Part shown: one piece after another, positions 1-9,637 of the stretch | How positions within the stretch are numbered: the first letter of the stretch is position 1 | Layout: each line of letters begins with the position of its first letter | From: Paracoccaceae bacterium | Lineage (GTDB): Bacteria; Pseudomonadota; Alphaproteobacteria; Rhodobacterales; Rhodobacteraceae | Length of the DNA: 32,670 nucleotides | Direction: 5' to 3' | Assembly (NCBI GenBank): GCA_024742575.1 | Contig: JANSYF010000037.1 | Location: forward strand, 1 to 32,670 | Notes under the pieces: generated by a model | Database searches by the model: none | What the model was told of the DNA's origin: nothing | The model's input: only the letters and a program-made list of their open reading frames with translations | Made by a program: the position numbers and the translations under genes

Positions 1-474
1 ATTGTGTTGGCGAGACATGGCCACGCAGACAGCGCATCAATGGACAGCGAGATAAAAGGGTTGCCGCATTCGGCACGCAACTGTTTGTTGTGACGGGCTT
101 TATTCAGCCGCACCACTTTACCCGATGCGGCGACAATACGGCTAACGCACTGACTTTGCGGGAATAATTCAGCGGCACATTCCCGATGGGCTCTTTCTGC
201 GGCGTCAAATCCAGCGCAAAATCAGATAGTTAGGTGCCTTTTAGCGGCAAGGGTTGGAGGGTTGCCGTGTGATTTCTTCATCAACTTCAGACACCTAGGC
301 GCCTGTTGCCGCACCTCTTTTATCTTGCAGTCTATCAGATGGTCCGTGTTCGTCGCCGCCTCTGATCAGTCTGCATATATGATCTGAATCTGCTCATCGT
401 CCGATTTGCACGTCGCAGCTTGTCGAACCGCGATGACGGGTGTTGAGGCCTGCACAAGGTGACCTGGTGCCCCC
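1..474. other. Left-edge region without a confident gene
   Basis: No gene can be supported here. On the minus strand a frame stays open from about 221 to the window edge (roughly 73 codons) after a TGA at 222-224. It has no ATG and I do not recognise the product. An imperfect hairpin (CGGCAA and TTGCCG arms) lies near 245-270. The base composition is lower in GC than the integrase to the right. It may be decayed cargo of the element that entered at tRNA-Ser, continuing left of the window. This is inference only. Confidence 0.3.
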
Positions 475-786
475 ATGCTAATCGGCATGACACCAATGCC
501 TCGCATCCCTCGACCGTGCGCTCACCCGGCCCAGCCGGTCGATGCCGCGCGGATCGAGGCGGCGCTGGTGAAGGTGGCCACGCTGGTTGCGAATGACCCG
601 TCCTTCGCGCCGGTCTTCGAGCGGCTGGAAGCGGAGTTGGCCGCGGCCGTGAAGAAAGAGAAGCGGCTGTCAGAAGCGCAGCGCCGGGCGCGGGCGCTGC
701 TGGCTCAGAAAGCGATGCGGGCGACGAGTTCGGCGACGTGTTCCAGCGATGCGCCCTTGCCGTACCGTTCCCGGTCGAGCCGGTGA
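475..786 (+). CDS. Small hypothetical protein beside the integrase
   Basis: A 103-residue product of unknown function. The central part (about residues 22-76) is a regular Ala/Glu/Lys/Arg-rich helical stretch, with runs such as RIEAALVKVATLVAND and FERLEAELAAAVKKEKR, and looks like a genuine coding sequence. The last 25 or so residues lie antisense to the 3' end of the integrase and are low-complexity Ser/Arg, so the natural C-terminus may have been altered. An AAGGTGA sequence at 456-462 sits 12 nt before the ATG at 475; ATGs at 487 and 496 are alternative starts. It is convergent with the integrase, overlapping its last 82 bp. Probably cargo of the tRNA-Ser element. Confidence 0.5.
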   Translation: MLIGMTPMPRIPRPCAHPAQPVDAARIEAALVKVATLVANDPSFAPVFERLEAELAAAVKKEKRLSEAQRRARALLAQKAMRATSSATCSSDAPLPYRSRSSR

Positions 787-1973
787 CCGAACAGGTCACG
801 CCTGATCCGGTCGTCGATCCCGGCGGCGAGCATGCGGTCCTCGAAGGCATGTCGCAGGGAGTACATCGAGTGGCGCGGGGTCTCGAGCAGGCCGTTGGCG
901 CGGAGGAACTTGTTCACGACCGCGCTCAGGGTCGCGCGGTTCCGGTAGCGGGGAAAGCCCTCGGGGTACTGCTTGAAAGCCTTCAGCGAGACGCCCGTCA
1001 ACGGGATCACGCGGCGGGCGTAGTTGCTCTTCAACTGCCGCCCCTCCGCTTCGATGGAGATGTGCGGCACGTCGCAGTCGAGCCGGATCGTGTCCACCGT
1101 CAGCGCCGCTCCTTCAGATGGGCGGTAGCCGGTGTTGATCATCCCCAGCAGCAAAGCGCGCGCCTGGCCGTTCAATCTATCCAGCGCGCCGGGGGCAAGC
1201 AGCCGCGTCCTGATCCACTCCTCGCTGAATGGCGGGCGCGTCAGCTTCTCGCCCTCCTTGAAGGACAACTCGCCGAGCGGCAGCGAGAGGCCAAGGCGCT
1301 TCATCGTGTTCACGGTCTTCAACACGACGCCCAGGTGGATCAGGTCCTTGTTGGGCGAGTTCGCTGTGACCTCGCCAGCCTCGATCCGGTCGAGCCAGTG
1401 CTGGCGGAAGTCCAGCATGTCGTCGCGGGTGATGTTGGCGATCTCCTTGTCGCCGACCACCGCGACGAAGTTCTTCACCGCCTTCTTGCGCGGCGCTTCC
1501 CAACGGCGCAGCTGGTCCTCACTCTTGCCGAGAGTCTTTTCCTTGGCGAGGCCCCAGTAGAGCTCCAGTGCCTTGGTGACCGACATCCGGGGTTCCGGGA
1601 CGGTGCCGAGAAGGGCCGCGGCCTCGATGGCATCGGGTTGCTTCGCCGGGGCTGGGATTGCCTCGACGCGCTCGACGACTTCCTCAACCGGCAACTTGGC
1701 CACCGCCCCCGCATCCAGATACCGAAAGCCGCGCGCCCGGGCGAGGTCGCGGGCGGCTTCGTGACGGGCTTCCGCGTCTTTGCTGTTCCCGGCAAGACGC
1801 GCCTCTCAGGCCTCGATCATCTGGCTCCACGCCCGATCCGCCTTGCTGCGACCGACTGTCTCCGAGTCGGTGTGTAGGCTGATCCAGACGGTTTCGCGCG
1901 GCTCGATCCCCCGATACCGGCGCGGGACGCGGCGGCGAAGGTGGTAGAGACGACCTCGTTTCGCGATGCTCAT
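705..1973 (-). pseudogene. Tyrosine recombinase (integrase), interrupted by an in-frame TGA
   Basis: A site-specific recombinase of the phage-integrase family that would have moved the element into the adjacent tRNA-Ser. Starting at 1973, 55 codons are open. A TGA at 1806-1808 is codon 56, and the same frame then continues unbroken for 366 more codons, so this is one gene of about 422 residues with a nonsense mutation (TGG to TGA would explain it). The C-terminal half shows NTGYRPSEG with the first catalytic Arg, SLRHAF for the HxxR box (Tyr in place of the first His) and FGHRLDRERYGKG with the late His and nucleophile Tyr. The 1973 start is preferred over 1991 because a GGGGGG stretch lies about 10 nt before it. 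Restart at the ATG at 1703 is possible but would lose the arm-binding domain. Confidence 0.85.
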
Positions 1974-1991
1974 GGCGGAGAAACCCCCCAT

Positions 1992-2027
1992 TTGTGCAGC
2001 AAATTGTGTAGCAAAATGTGCAGCAAA
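1992..2027. repeat. Three tandem 12-bp repeats upstream of the integrase
   Basis: TTGTGCAGCAAA, TTGTGTAGCAAA and ATGTGCAGCAAA follow each other without gaps at 1992-2003, 2004-2015 and 2016-2027. They lie 19-54 nt before the integrase start and about 90 nt from the tRNA-Ser end, where either arm-type recombinase sites or a repressor operator would be expected. The function is inferred from position only. Confidence 0.7.
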
Positions 2028-2116
2028 TCAAGCGGTCCAAACACCGCCATCAGCGCGAAAACGCCGAATTTCACAATACTATCAATGTATTGGGGTGGGT
2101 GGTCTTGTGCCCAAAG

Positions 2117-2206
2117 TGGCGGAGAGACAGGGATTCGAACCCTGGGTGGACTTGCGCCCACAACGGTTTTCGAGACCGCCCCGTTCGACCACTCCGGCAC
2201 CTCTCC
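2117..2206 (-). tRNA. tRNA-Ser(CGA)
   Basis: On the minus strand the acceptor arm GGAGAGG pairs with TCTCTCC (last pair G-U), followed by the discriminator G and an encoded CCA. The anticodon stem GCGGT/ACCGT closes the loop CTCGAAA, giving anticodon CGA. A long variable arm and the T-loop TTCGAAT are present, as expected for a class II serine tRNA of 90 nt. Its 3' end faces the integrase pseudogene, so it is the likely integration target. I found no second copy of the tRNA 3' end in the window. Confidence 0.95.
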
Positions 2207-2354
2207 GCGGGGATCTGGAGGGGCGTTTAGCTTTTGCTTCAAACGGGCGCAACCTCTATTTCACCTGAAATGCACGCGACGGTGAACTATGCTGCGGGTT
2301 GGAATTGGTCTGACCTCGGCATAGGTATGATAAAGGCAGGCAAGGAGGGTCGGA

Positions 2355-3176
2355 ATGATCGGGAACATGTTGAAGGCTGCGGCAACCGGATTGACTGTCA
2401 TGGCGTGGTCTTTTCCGGCATGGGCCACTCCGACTGACGACCTTTTGAATGCGCTGGGTGTGCCGCAGATCGTCGATATTATGCGCCAAGAGGGTGTCGA
2501 TTATGGCGAAACCCTTGCCGCTGACATGGTGCCCGGAGGAAGCTCTGATGGGTGGCGCACGACGGTTGACCGAATTTATGACACCGACCGGATGCTAGCC
2601 ACCGTACAAAAGGTGTTCGCCGACGAATTCGGTGATGCCGATGCGCAACCGCTTCTCGAATTCTTCACCTCAGAGACAGGTCAACAGATCGTTGGGCTGG
2701 AATTGAGCGCCCGAAACGCAATGCGGGAACAGGAAATCGAAGATGCCGCCCGTGCCGCGTTTAACGATCTGGACGGAGGCGCTTCGGAACCTTTGGCGGA
2801 AATTGCGGAATTCGTTGCCACCAATGACCTGATCGAAGCGAACCTTGTTGGCGCTTTGAATGCGAATTATATGTTTTACCTTGGTCTTGTAGATGGCGGC
2901 GCATTGCGGATGAGCGAAGCGGATATCCTGACCGAGGTTTGGTCATCTGAAGAAGAAACCCGCGCAGATACGCGCGAATGGGTCTTTGCCTTTCTCTTGA
3001 TGGCCTACCGACCACTCGAGGACGGGGTGGTAGAAGACTATACCGAACTGTCGCGCACGGAGGCAGGGCGCGCCTTGAACCGGGCGCTTTTTGCCGGTTT
3101 CAACAAGATGTACGACGATATCTCGTACGCACTTGGCATGGCCGTGGCGCGGGAAATGCAAGTGCAGGAGCTTTAG
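2355..3176 (+). CDS. Exported DUF2059-type protein
   Basis: A 273-residue protein with a signal peptide: a hydrophobic core from about residue 6 to 22 ends in FPAWA, with probable cleavage before TPTDD. The mature part is helical and acidic. Its central segment (about 65-120, LLEFFTSETGQQIV) resembles the DUF2059 family of periplasmic proteins of unknown function; this is family recall, not a search. The start is fixed by AAGGAGGG at 2341-2348, a strong ribosome-binding site 6 nt before the ATG. It stands alone between tRNA-Ser and the rplU leader and has no visible partner. A role in the envelope is an inference from the signal peptide only. Confidence 0.8.
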   Translation: MIGNMLKAAATGLTVMAWSFPAWATPTDDLLNALGVPQIVDIMRQEGVDYGETLAADMVPGGSSDGWRTTVDRIYDTDRMLATVQKVFADEFGDADAQPLLEFFTSETGQQIVGLELSARNAMREQEIEDAARAAFNDLDGGASEPLAEIAEFVATNDLIEANLVGALNANYMFYLGLVDGGALRMSEADILTEVWSSEEETRADTREWVFAFLLMAYRPLEDGVVEDYTELSRTEAGRALNRALFAGFNKMYDDISYALGMAVAREMQVQEL

Positions 3177-3188
3177 GCGCGAAACGCG

Positions 3189-3217
3189 TTGACAAACGCA
3201 GTACGGGATTCCATAAG
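3189..3217 (+). promoter_or_regulatory. Candidate sigma-70 promoter for rplU-rpmA
   Basis: TTGACA at 3189-3194 is a perfect -35 box. After 17 nt comes CATAAG at 3212-3217 (4 of 6 matches to the -10 consensus). It lies just after the upstream stop codon and 150 nt before rplU, leaving a long leader. Inferred from consensus only. Confidence 0.5.
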
Positions 3218-3233
3218 CCGCGCACATGAAAGT

Positions 3234-3263
3234 CGGGGCCTCGGTCCCGCCTTTTGTTTTTTG
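3234..3263 (+). terminator. Terminator-like hairpin in the rplU leader
   Basis: CGGG at 3234-3237 pairs with CCCG at 3246-3249 around GCCTCGGT, followed by CTTTTGTTTTTTG. It could end the DUF2059 transcript. If the promoter at 3189-3217 is real, it would instead act as an attenuator in the L21 leader. The stem is short, so confidence is moderate. Confidence 0.45.
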
Positions 3264-3366
3264 TGATAATGATGTCCCAAACGGGGCACGCTGTTCGAGG
3301 CTGGTCATAGACCCACAAACACCGCAAGGCGGGGCCACAGAACGCGGGTGACAAAGGAAAGACACG

Positions 3367-4017
3367 ATGTTCGCGGTGATGAAAACCGGCGGCAAGCAAT
3401 ACAAAGTCCAATCGGGCGATATGCTGCGCGTCGAAAAGCTGGCTGCTGATGCAGGCGAAAAAGTCCAGTTCAATGAAATTTTGATGCTTGGCGGCGACAG
3501 CGTAACAGTGGGTGCGCCCCTTGTTGCAGGCGCTGCAGTTCAGGCTGAAGTGATCGACCAGATCAAAGGCGAAAAGGTCATCAATTTTGTCAAGCGTCGC
3601 CGGAAGCACAGCTCCAAGCGCACGAAAGGCCACCGTCAGAAACTCACGCTGGTGCGTGTGACGGACATCCTTGCGTCCGGCGCTGATAAATCCGGTGTGA
3701 AAGTCGCAATTGGTTCGGGTTCTGTTGCAGGCGTGGCTGTAGCCGCTGCCGCACCGAAGAAAGCCGCGGCACCAAAGGCCGAAAAGAAAGCCGAAGCGCC
3801 CAAAGCGGCTGCGGCTGGCGCGGACGACCTCAAGCAGCTTTCGGGTGTAGGCCCGGCGCTTGAGAAAAAGCTGCACGAAGCAGGGGTGACGTCCTTTGCC
3901 CAGATCGCAGCATGGACAGAAGCAGACGTCGAAGAATTCGGCGAAAAGCTGTCGTTCAAAGGCCGGATCGAGCGTGAAGGCTGGATCGAACAGGCCAAAG
4001 AATTGGCATCGAAGTAA
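3367..4017 (+). CDS. rplU: 50S ribosomal protein L21 with helix-hairpin-helix extension
   Basis: L21 of the large ribosomal subunit. Residues 1-103 are a standard L21 domain (MFAVMKTGGKQYKV at the start, KRRRKHSSKRTKGHRQ for the rRNA-binding part). Most bacterial L21 proteins end there at about 103 residues; this one has 216. After a Gly/Val/Ala stretch and an Ala-Lys-Pro linker (about 125-150) comes a helix-hairpin-helix-like unit at 155-181 with the core LSGVGPALEKKL, and then a helical tail. To my knowledge such extended L21 proteins occur in Rhodobacterales. The extension may add rRNA contacts, which is inference. The next gene, rpmA, starts 13 nt after the stop, as in the usual rplU-rpmA operon. 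Confidence 0.97.
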   Translation: MFAVMKTGGKQYKVQSGDMLRVEKLAADAGEKVQFNEILMLGGDSVTVGAPLVAGAAVQAEVIDQIKGEKVINFVKRRRKHSSKRTKGHRQKLTLVRVTDILASGADKSGVKVAIGSGSVAGVAVAAAAPKKAAAPKAEKKAEAPKAAAAGADDLKQLSGVGPALEKKLHEAGVTSFAQIAAWTEADVEEFGEKLSFKGRIEREGWIEQAKELASK

Positions 4018-4030
4018 GGAGACCTGACCT

Positions 4031-4300
4031 ATGGCACATAAAAAAGCAGGCGGTTCATCCCGCAACGGTCGCGACTCTGCCGGACGCCGTCTTGGCGTCA
4101 AACTCTACGGTGGCCAGTCCGCGATCCCCGGTAACATCATCGTGCGTCAGCGCGGCACTAAATTCTGGCCGGGCAATGGCGTTGGCATGGGTAAGGATCA
4201 CACGATCTTTGCAACCGTTGACGGCAACGTGACGTTCCACAAAGGCCTCAAGGGCCGCACCTTTATTTCGGTCCTGCCAGCGGCGGAGGCCGCTGAGTAA
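4031..4300 (+). CDS. rpmA: 50S ribosomal protein L27
   Basis: L27 of the large subunit, whose N-terminus reaches towards the peptidyl-transferase centre. The 89 residues match the family length, and the conserved start [16 protein letters not shown] and the block [12 protein letters not shown] are present. There is no N-terminal leader of the kind cleaved in Firmicutes. AAGGAGACC at 4017-4025 is the ribosome-binding site. Co-transcribed with rplU; a strong terminator follows 30 nt after the stop. Confidence 0.98.
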   Translation: MAHKKAGGSSRNGRDSAGRRLGVKLYGGQSAIPGNIIVRQRGTKFWPGNGVGMGKDHTIFATVDGNVTFHKGLKGRTFISVLPAAEAAE

Positions 4301-4330
4301 GCCGACCTTAAGGTTTTTGGAAAATCAAGG

Positions 4331-4366
4331 GGGATCGGCACAACTGCCGGTCCCTTAATTTGTTTT
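4331..4366 (+). terminator. Rho-independent terminator after rpmA
   Basis: GGGATCGGCA at 4331-4340 pairs with TGCCGGTCCC at 4345-4354 (one G-U) around CAAC, followed by TTAATTTGTTTT. It separates rplU-rpmA from the acetyltransferase gene. Confidence 0.85.
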
Positions 4367-4405
4367 AGTGGGGGCCTGCCCATGTCTGCGATGAGGAGAG
4401 AGCAG

Positions 4406-4951
4406 ATGAACGCGGAGACCAACATCGATGTAAACCAGCCGATCGTTCAAGCTGGCCGTTTCTGTTTGCGTCCATTGCAGCCGTCGGATGTCGGATTGAT
4501 CGAACATTATGCCAGCGATAAACGTGTGGCGACAATGACGACCACGATTCCAAATCCGTTGCCACCGGGCGCGGCCAAGGCGTTTGTCGATCGAAGCCTG
4601 TCGTCCACTCGTGACGAAGATGTCTGGGCGGTCGACGGAACGGCGGCCAATGGGGCCGAGGTCATGGGCTTGATCTCGCTTCAGCGGATGGACAGAAATC
4701 AATCCGAAGTGGGGTACTGGATTGCGCCACCGTTCTGGAATACCGGCCTTGCGTCAGAGGCGGTTGAGGCGCTGGTCACAGCCAATCCGCTTGGCAACGA
4801 AACGATGTTCGCAAGCGTGTTTCAGGACAACCCGGCCTCGGCCCGCGTTCTGACACATTGCGGCTTTGAATATATCGGCGATGCTGAGTCTTTCTCGGTC
4901 GCCAGAAACACAACGGTCAAAACCTGGACTTATCTCAAACGTATGGGCTGA
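4406..4951 (+). CDS. GNAT family N-acetyltransferase (RimJ/RimL-like)
   Basis: A 181-residue acetyl-CoA-dependent acetyltransferase of the GNAT superfamily. The N-terminus has the FCLRPLQPSDV strand typical of RimJ/RimL-like enzymes. The middle has GYWIAPPFWNTGLASEAV, where the acetyl-CoA pyrophosphate-binding loop sits (degenerate Q/RxxGxG/A). The end has the NPASARVLTHCGFE motif seen in this group. The ATG at 4406 is chosen over 4382 because GAGGAGAG at 4393-4400 lies 5 nt before it. The substrate cannot be told from sequence. A similar gene between rpmA and obgE is, as I recall, common in related genomes. Confidence 0.88.
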   Translation: MNAETNIDVNQPIVQAGRFCLRPLQPSDVGLIEHYASDKRVATMTTTIPNPLPPGAAKAFVDRSLSSTRDEDVWAVDGTAANGAEVMGLISLQRMDRNQSEVGYWIAPPFWNTGLASEAVEALVTANPLGNETMFASVFQDNPASARVLTHCGFEYIGDAESFSVARNTTVKTWTYLKRMG

Positions 4952-5001
4952 CGCGCGCTCGCAAATTGGGTAGACCGCGCGCAGGCTCGATTAAAGGCTA
5001 A

Positions 5002-7133
<2,132 letters not shown>

Positions 7134-7187
7134 TCTGCTTCTTCTTTTTTTAAATATGCACTTCCGACCTCTGCAAAGGCTGTACCG

Positions 7188-8453
7188 ATGAAAGATTTCA
7201 CAGACATCCCCGCTCTTATGCACGACATCGGTGTTCGCGCCAAAGCGGCGGCACGGGAATTGGCCTTCGCATCCGCCGAACGCAAACACGCGGCGCTGAT
7301 CGGCGCTGCTGAAGCCGTCTGGAAGAACCGCGCGGCAATCATCGAAGCCAATGCCCAGGATCTGGAATACGGCCAAGAAAAGGGTCTCAGCGACGCGATG
7401 ATGGACCGGCTCTTGCTTAACGAAGATCGCGTTCGCGGCATCGTCGATGGCCTGCGCGCTGTGGCGGAACAGACCGATCCCGTAGGCGCTGTGATGACCG
7501 AATGGGATCGACCTTCAGGACTGCACATCAAGCGCGTTCGCACGCCTTTGGGCGTAATTGGCGTGATCTACGAATCCCGCCCTAACGTGACTGCGGATGC
7601 AGGCGCGCTGTGCCTTAAGGCAGGGAATGCAGTGATCTTGCGCGGGGGATCGGAAAGCTTCCATTCGTCCAGTGCGATCCATGCCTGTTTGGTGGATGGC
7701 ATGGTCAAGGCCGGCCTCCCCGAAGACGCGATTCAATTGGTACCCACCCGCGATCGCGCAGCGGTAAGCGAAATGCTGACCATGACTGACTATATCGACG
7801 TGATCGTGCCCCGTGGCGGCAAAGGTCTTGTCGGGCTTGTCCAACGTGAGGCCCGCGTGCCGGTCTTTGCCCATCTCGAAGGCATCGTGCACATTTACGT
7901 CGACAAGGACGCGGAACCTGTCAAAGCACTAAACGTCATTCTGAACGCCAAGACTCGTCGCACCGGCATTTGTGGTGCCGCTGAGTGTCTGCTGATACAC
8001 AAAGATGTGGTCGACACGATTGGACAGGGTGTCATCAAGGCGCTGCTAAAATCCGGGGTCGAAGTGCGCGCCGACGAAACGCTGCGCGCTATTGAAGGCA
8101 CCGTTGCGGCAAGCGATGCGGATTGGGGCTGTGAATACCTCGATAGCATCATCGCCGCAAAGGTGGTTGATGATCTGGATGCCGCCATTGACCACATCAA
8201 CACCTACAGCTCAAACCACACGGATTGTATCCTTACCGAAGACGACGCAGCCGCAAATAAGTTCTTTGAACGGATCGACAGCGCGATCCTCATGCGCAAC
8301 GCGTCGACCCAATTTGCCGATGGTGGTGAGTTCGGAATGGGGGCGGAAATTGGCATTGCCACCGGCAAGATGCACGCGCGCGGTCCGGTCGGTGCAGAGC
8401 AGTTGACCAGCTTCAAATACATCGTTGTGGGCGACGGCACGACGCGGACCTGA
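7188..8453 (+). CDS. proA: Gamma-glutamyl phosphate reductase
   Basis: An NADPH-dependent enzyme reducing gamma-glutamyl phosphate to glutamate semialdehyde, which cyclises on the way to proline. The 421 residues belong to the aldehyde dehydrogenase superfamily. Conserved blocks include [14 protein letters not shown] at about 122-135, LRGGSE at about 151-156, [11 protein letters not shown] at about 205-215, the presumed catalytic Cys 262 in [10 protein letters not shown], and a late [19 protein letters not shown]. It partners ProB from the gene just upstream. The gap between them is pyrimidine-rich and contains no hairpin. Confidence 0.97.
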   Translation: MKDFTDIPALMHDIGVRAKAAARELAFASAERKHAALIGAAEAVWKNRAAIIEANAQDLEYGQEKGLSDAMMDRLLLNEDRVRGIVDGLRAVAEQTDPVGAVMTEWDRPSGLHIKRVRTPLGVIGVIYESRPNVTADAGALCLKAGNAVILRGGSESFHSSSAIHACLVDGMVKAGLPEDAIQLVPTRDRAAVSEMLTMTDYIDVIVPRGGKGLVGLVQREARVPVFAHLEGIVHIYVDKDAEPVKALNVILNAKTRRTGICGAAECLLIHKDVVDTIGQGVIKALLKSGVEVRADETLRAIEGTVAASDADWGCEYLDSIIAAKVVDDLDAAIDHINTYSSNHTDCILTEDDAAANKFFERIDSAILMRNASTQFADGGEFGMGAEIGIATGKMHARGPVGAEQLTSFKYIVVGDGTTRT

Positions 8454-8487
8454 GGGGTTGCCGTGCCGCAATCAGACTGCTACCTGA

Positions 8488-8525
8488 CATGAGTTAATCC
8501 GATACTTTTACTCGGAAAACTCATG
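8488..8525. promoter_or_regulatory. Inverted repeat just upstream of the ABC ATPase start
   Basis: CATGAGTT at 8488-8495 and AACTCATG at 8518-8525 are perfect 8-bp arms. Inside them CCGA at 8499-8502 faces TCGG at 8512-8515. The repeat ends next to the weak ribosome-binding region of the GTG start at 8534, so it could be an operator or an RNA hairpin hiding the start. An iron-related regulator is one possibility given the gene type, but no named box is claimed. Confidence 0.5.
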
Positions 8526-8533
8526 AGGCAGCA

Positions 8534-9637
8534 GTGATCGGCACCCATCCCCGGCTTGAAATCCGCAATATCGTGCGCGACTACGATGGCAAGCGCGTGG
8601 TGGATGACGTGTCTCTCGCGATCCAGCCCGGAAATGTGACGTGTCTCTTGGGGCCATCGGGGTGCGGCAAGTCGACGACGTTGCGGATCATCGCCGGGGT
8701 CGACATGCAAAGTAGTGGGACGATCCATGTGGATGGTCACCTGATCTGCGATACAATCTACCGGGTGCCGCCCGAACGACGCTCTATTGGGCTGATTTTT
8801 CAGGATTTTGCGCTTTTCCCGCACCTTACCGTTGGCGACAATGTGGGTTTTGGCCTGACTGGATCTCGTAAGGACAAGTTGCCACGTGTCGGGGAACTGC
8901 TCGAACGGGTGGGGTTATCGCATTATATCAACGAATACCCACATCAGCTGTCCGGTGGTGAACAACAGCGTGTGGCTTTGGCGCGAGCTATTGCGCCACG
9001 CCCGTCGATCATGTTGATGGATGAGCCGTTTTCCGGCCTCGACAACCGCCTGCGAGATGGTATCCGCGATGAAACGCTTGCTCTTCTCAAGGACGAAGGC
9101 ACATCGGTTCTGCTGGTCACACATGAACCCGAAGAAGCGATGCGCATGGCCGACGAAATTGCGCTTATGCGACATGGCAAGATCGTTCAGCGTGGCGCAC
9201 CCTACAACATCTATAACGCGCCTGCCGATAAGGCGGCTGTAGCGTTCTTTTCCGACATCAATCTGTTGACAGGAACCGTGCGCGGCGCTTTGACCGACAC
9301 GCCTTTTGGTCAGTTTCTGGCACCCGGTGTGCCGGACGGAGGGCAGGTTGAGATTGTGTTTCGCCCGCAGCATGTCGGCATCGATTTTGACCGTCATGGC
9401 CGAGGGCCCAACCCTACGCCATTGGCCGGAGCACCCGCACGCGGTGTCGTGGAGCGCGCGCGGTTCATGGGATCGGAAAGCCTTGTCGAGTTTCGGATGG
9501 ATCACGACCAAAGCGTGATCCGAGCAACTGTGCCAAATGTGTTTTTGCCCAAGCCCGGCACGGTGATGTGGTTGACGGTTAGACGGGACCGGTGTTTCGT
9601 GTTCCGAAAAGACAGCGGTTCTGTAACCAAGACCTAG
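8534..9637 (+). CDS. ABC transporter ATP-binding protein (FbpC/PotA-like)
   Basis: The cytoplasmic ATPase of an importer, 367 residues. Walker A GPSGCGKST is at 40-48, the Q-loop Gln at 90, the signature LSGGEQQR at 139-146, Walker B IMLMDEP at 159-165 and the switch His at 197. A C-terminal TOBE-like region (from about 235, with VEIVFRPQHVGI) places it among the iron(III)/spermidine/putrescine/sulfate importer ATPases, closest in feel to FbpC. It starts at GTG 8534; the ATG at 8523 hits a stop after four codons. No permease or binding protein is nearby, so it must serve components encoded elsewhere. Its stop overlaps the convergent fliG stop by 4 bp. Confidence 0.88.
   Translation: MIGTHPRLEIRNIVRDYDGKRVVDDVSLAIQPGNVTCLLGPSGCGKSTTLRIIAGVDMQSSGTIHVDGHLICDTIYRVPPERRSIGLIFQDFALFPHLTVGDNVGFGLTGSRKDKLPRVGELLERVGLSHYINEYPHQLSGGEQQRVALARAIAPRPSIMLMDEPFSGLDNRLRDGIRDETLALLKDEGTSVLLVTHEPEEAMRMADEIALMRHGKIVQRGAPYNIYNAPADKAAVAFFSDINLLTGTVRGALTDTPFGQFLAPGVPDGGQVEIVFRPQHVGIDFDRHGRGPNPTPLAGAPARGVVERARFMGSESLVEFRMDHDQSVIRATVPNVFLPKPGTVMWLTVRRDRCFVFRKDSGSVTKT

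Noticed and set aside
738..1877. Long plus-strand frame across the integrase
   Set aside because: It is the mirror of the integrase in GC-rich DNA, with His/Arg/Val-rich sequence and no family pattern.
3100..4101. Minus-strand frame opposite rplU
   Set aside because: Shadow of L21 and L27 with Cys/Phe/Arg-rich composition.
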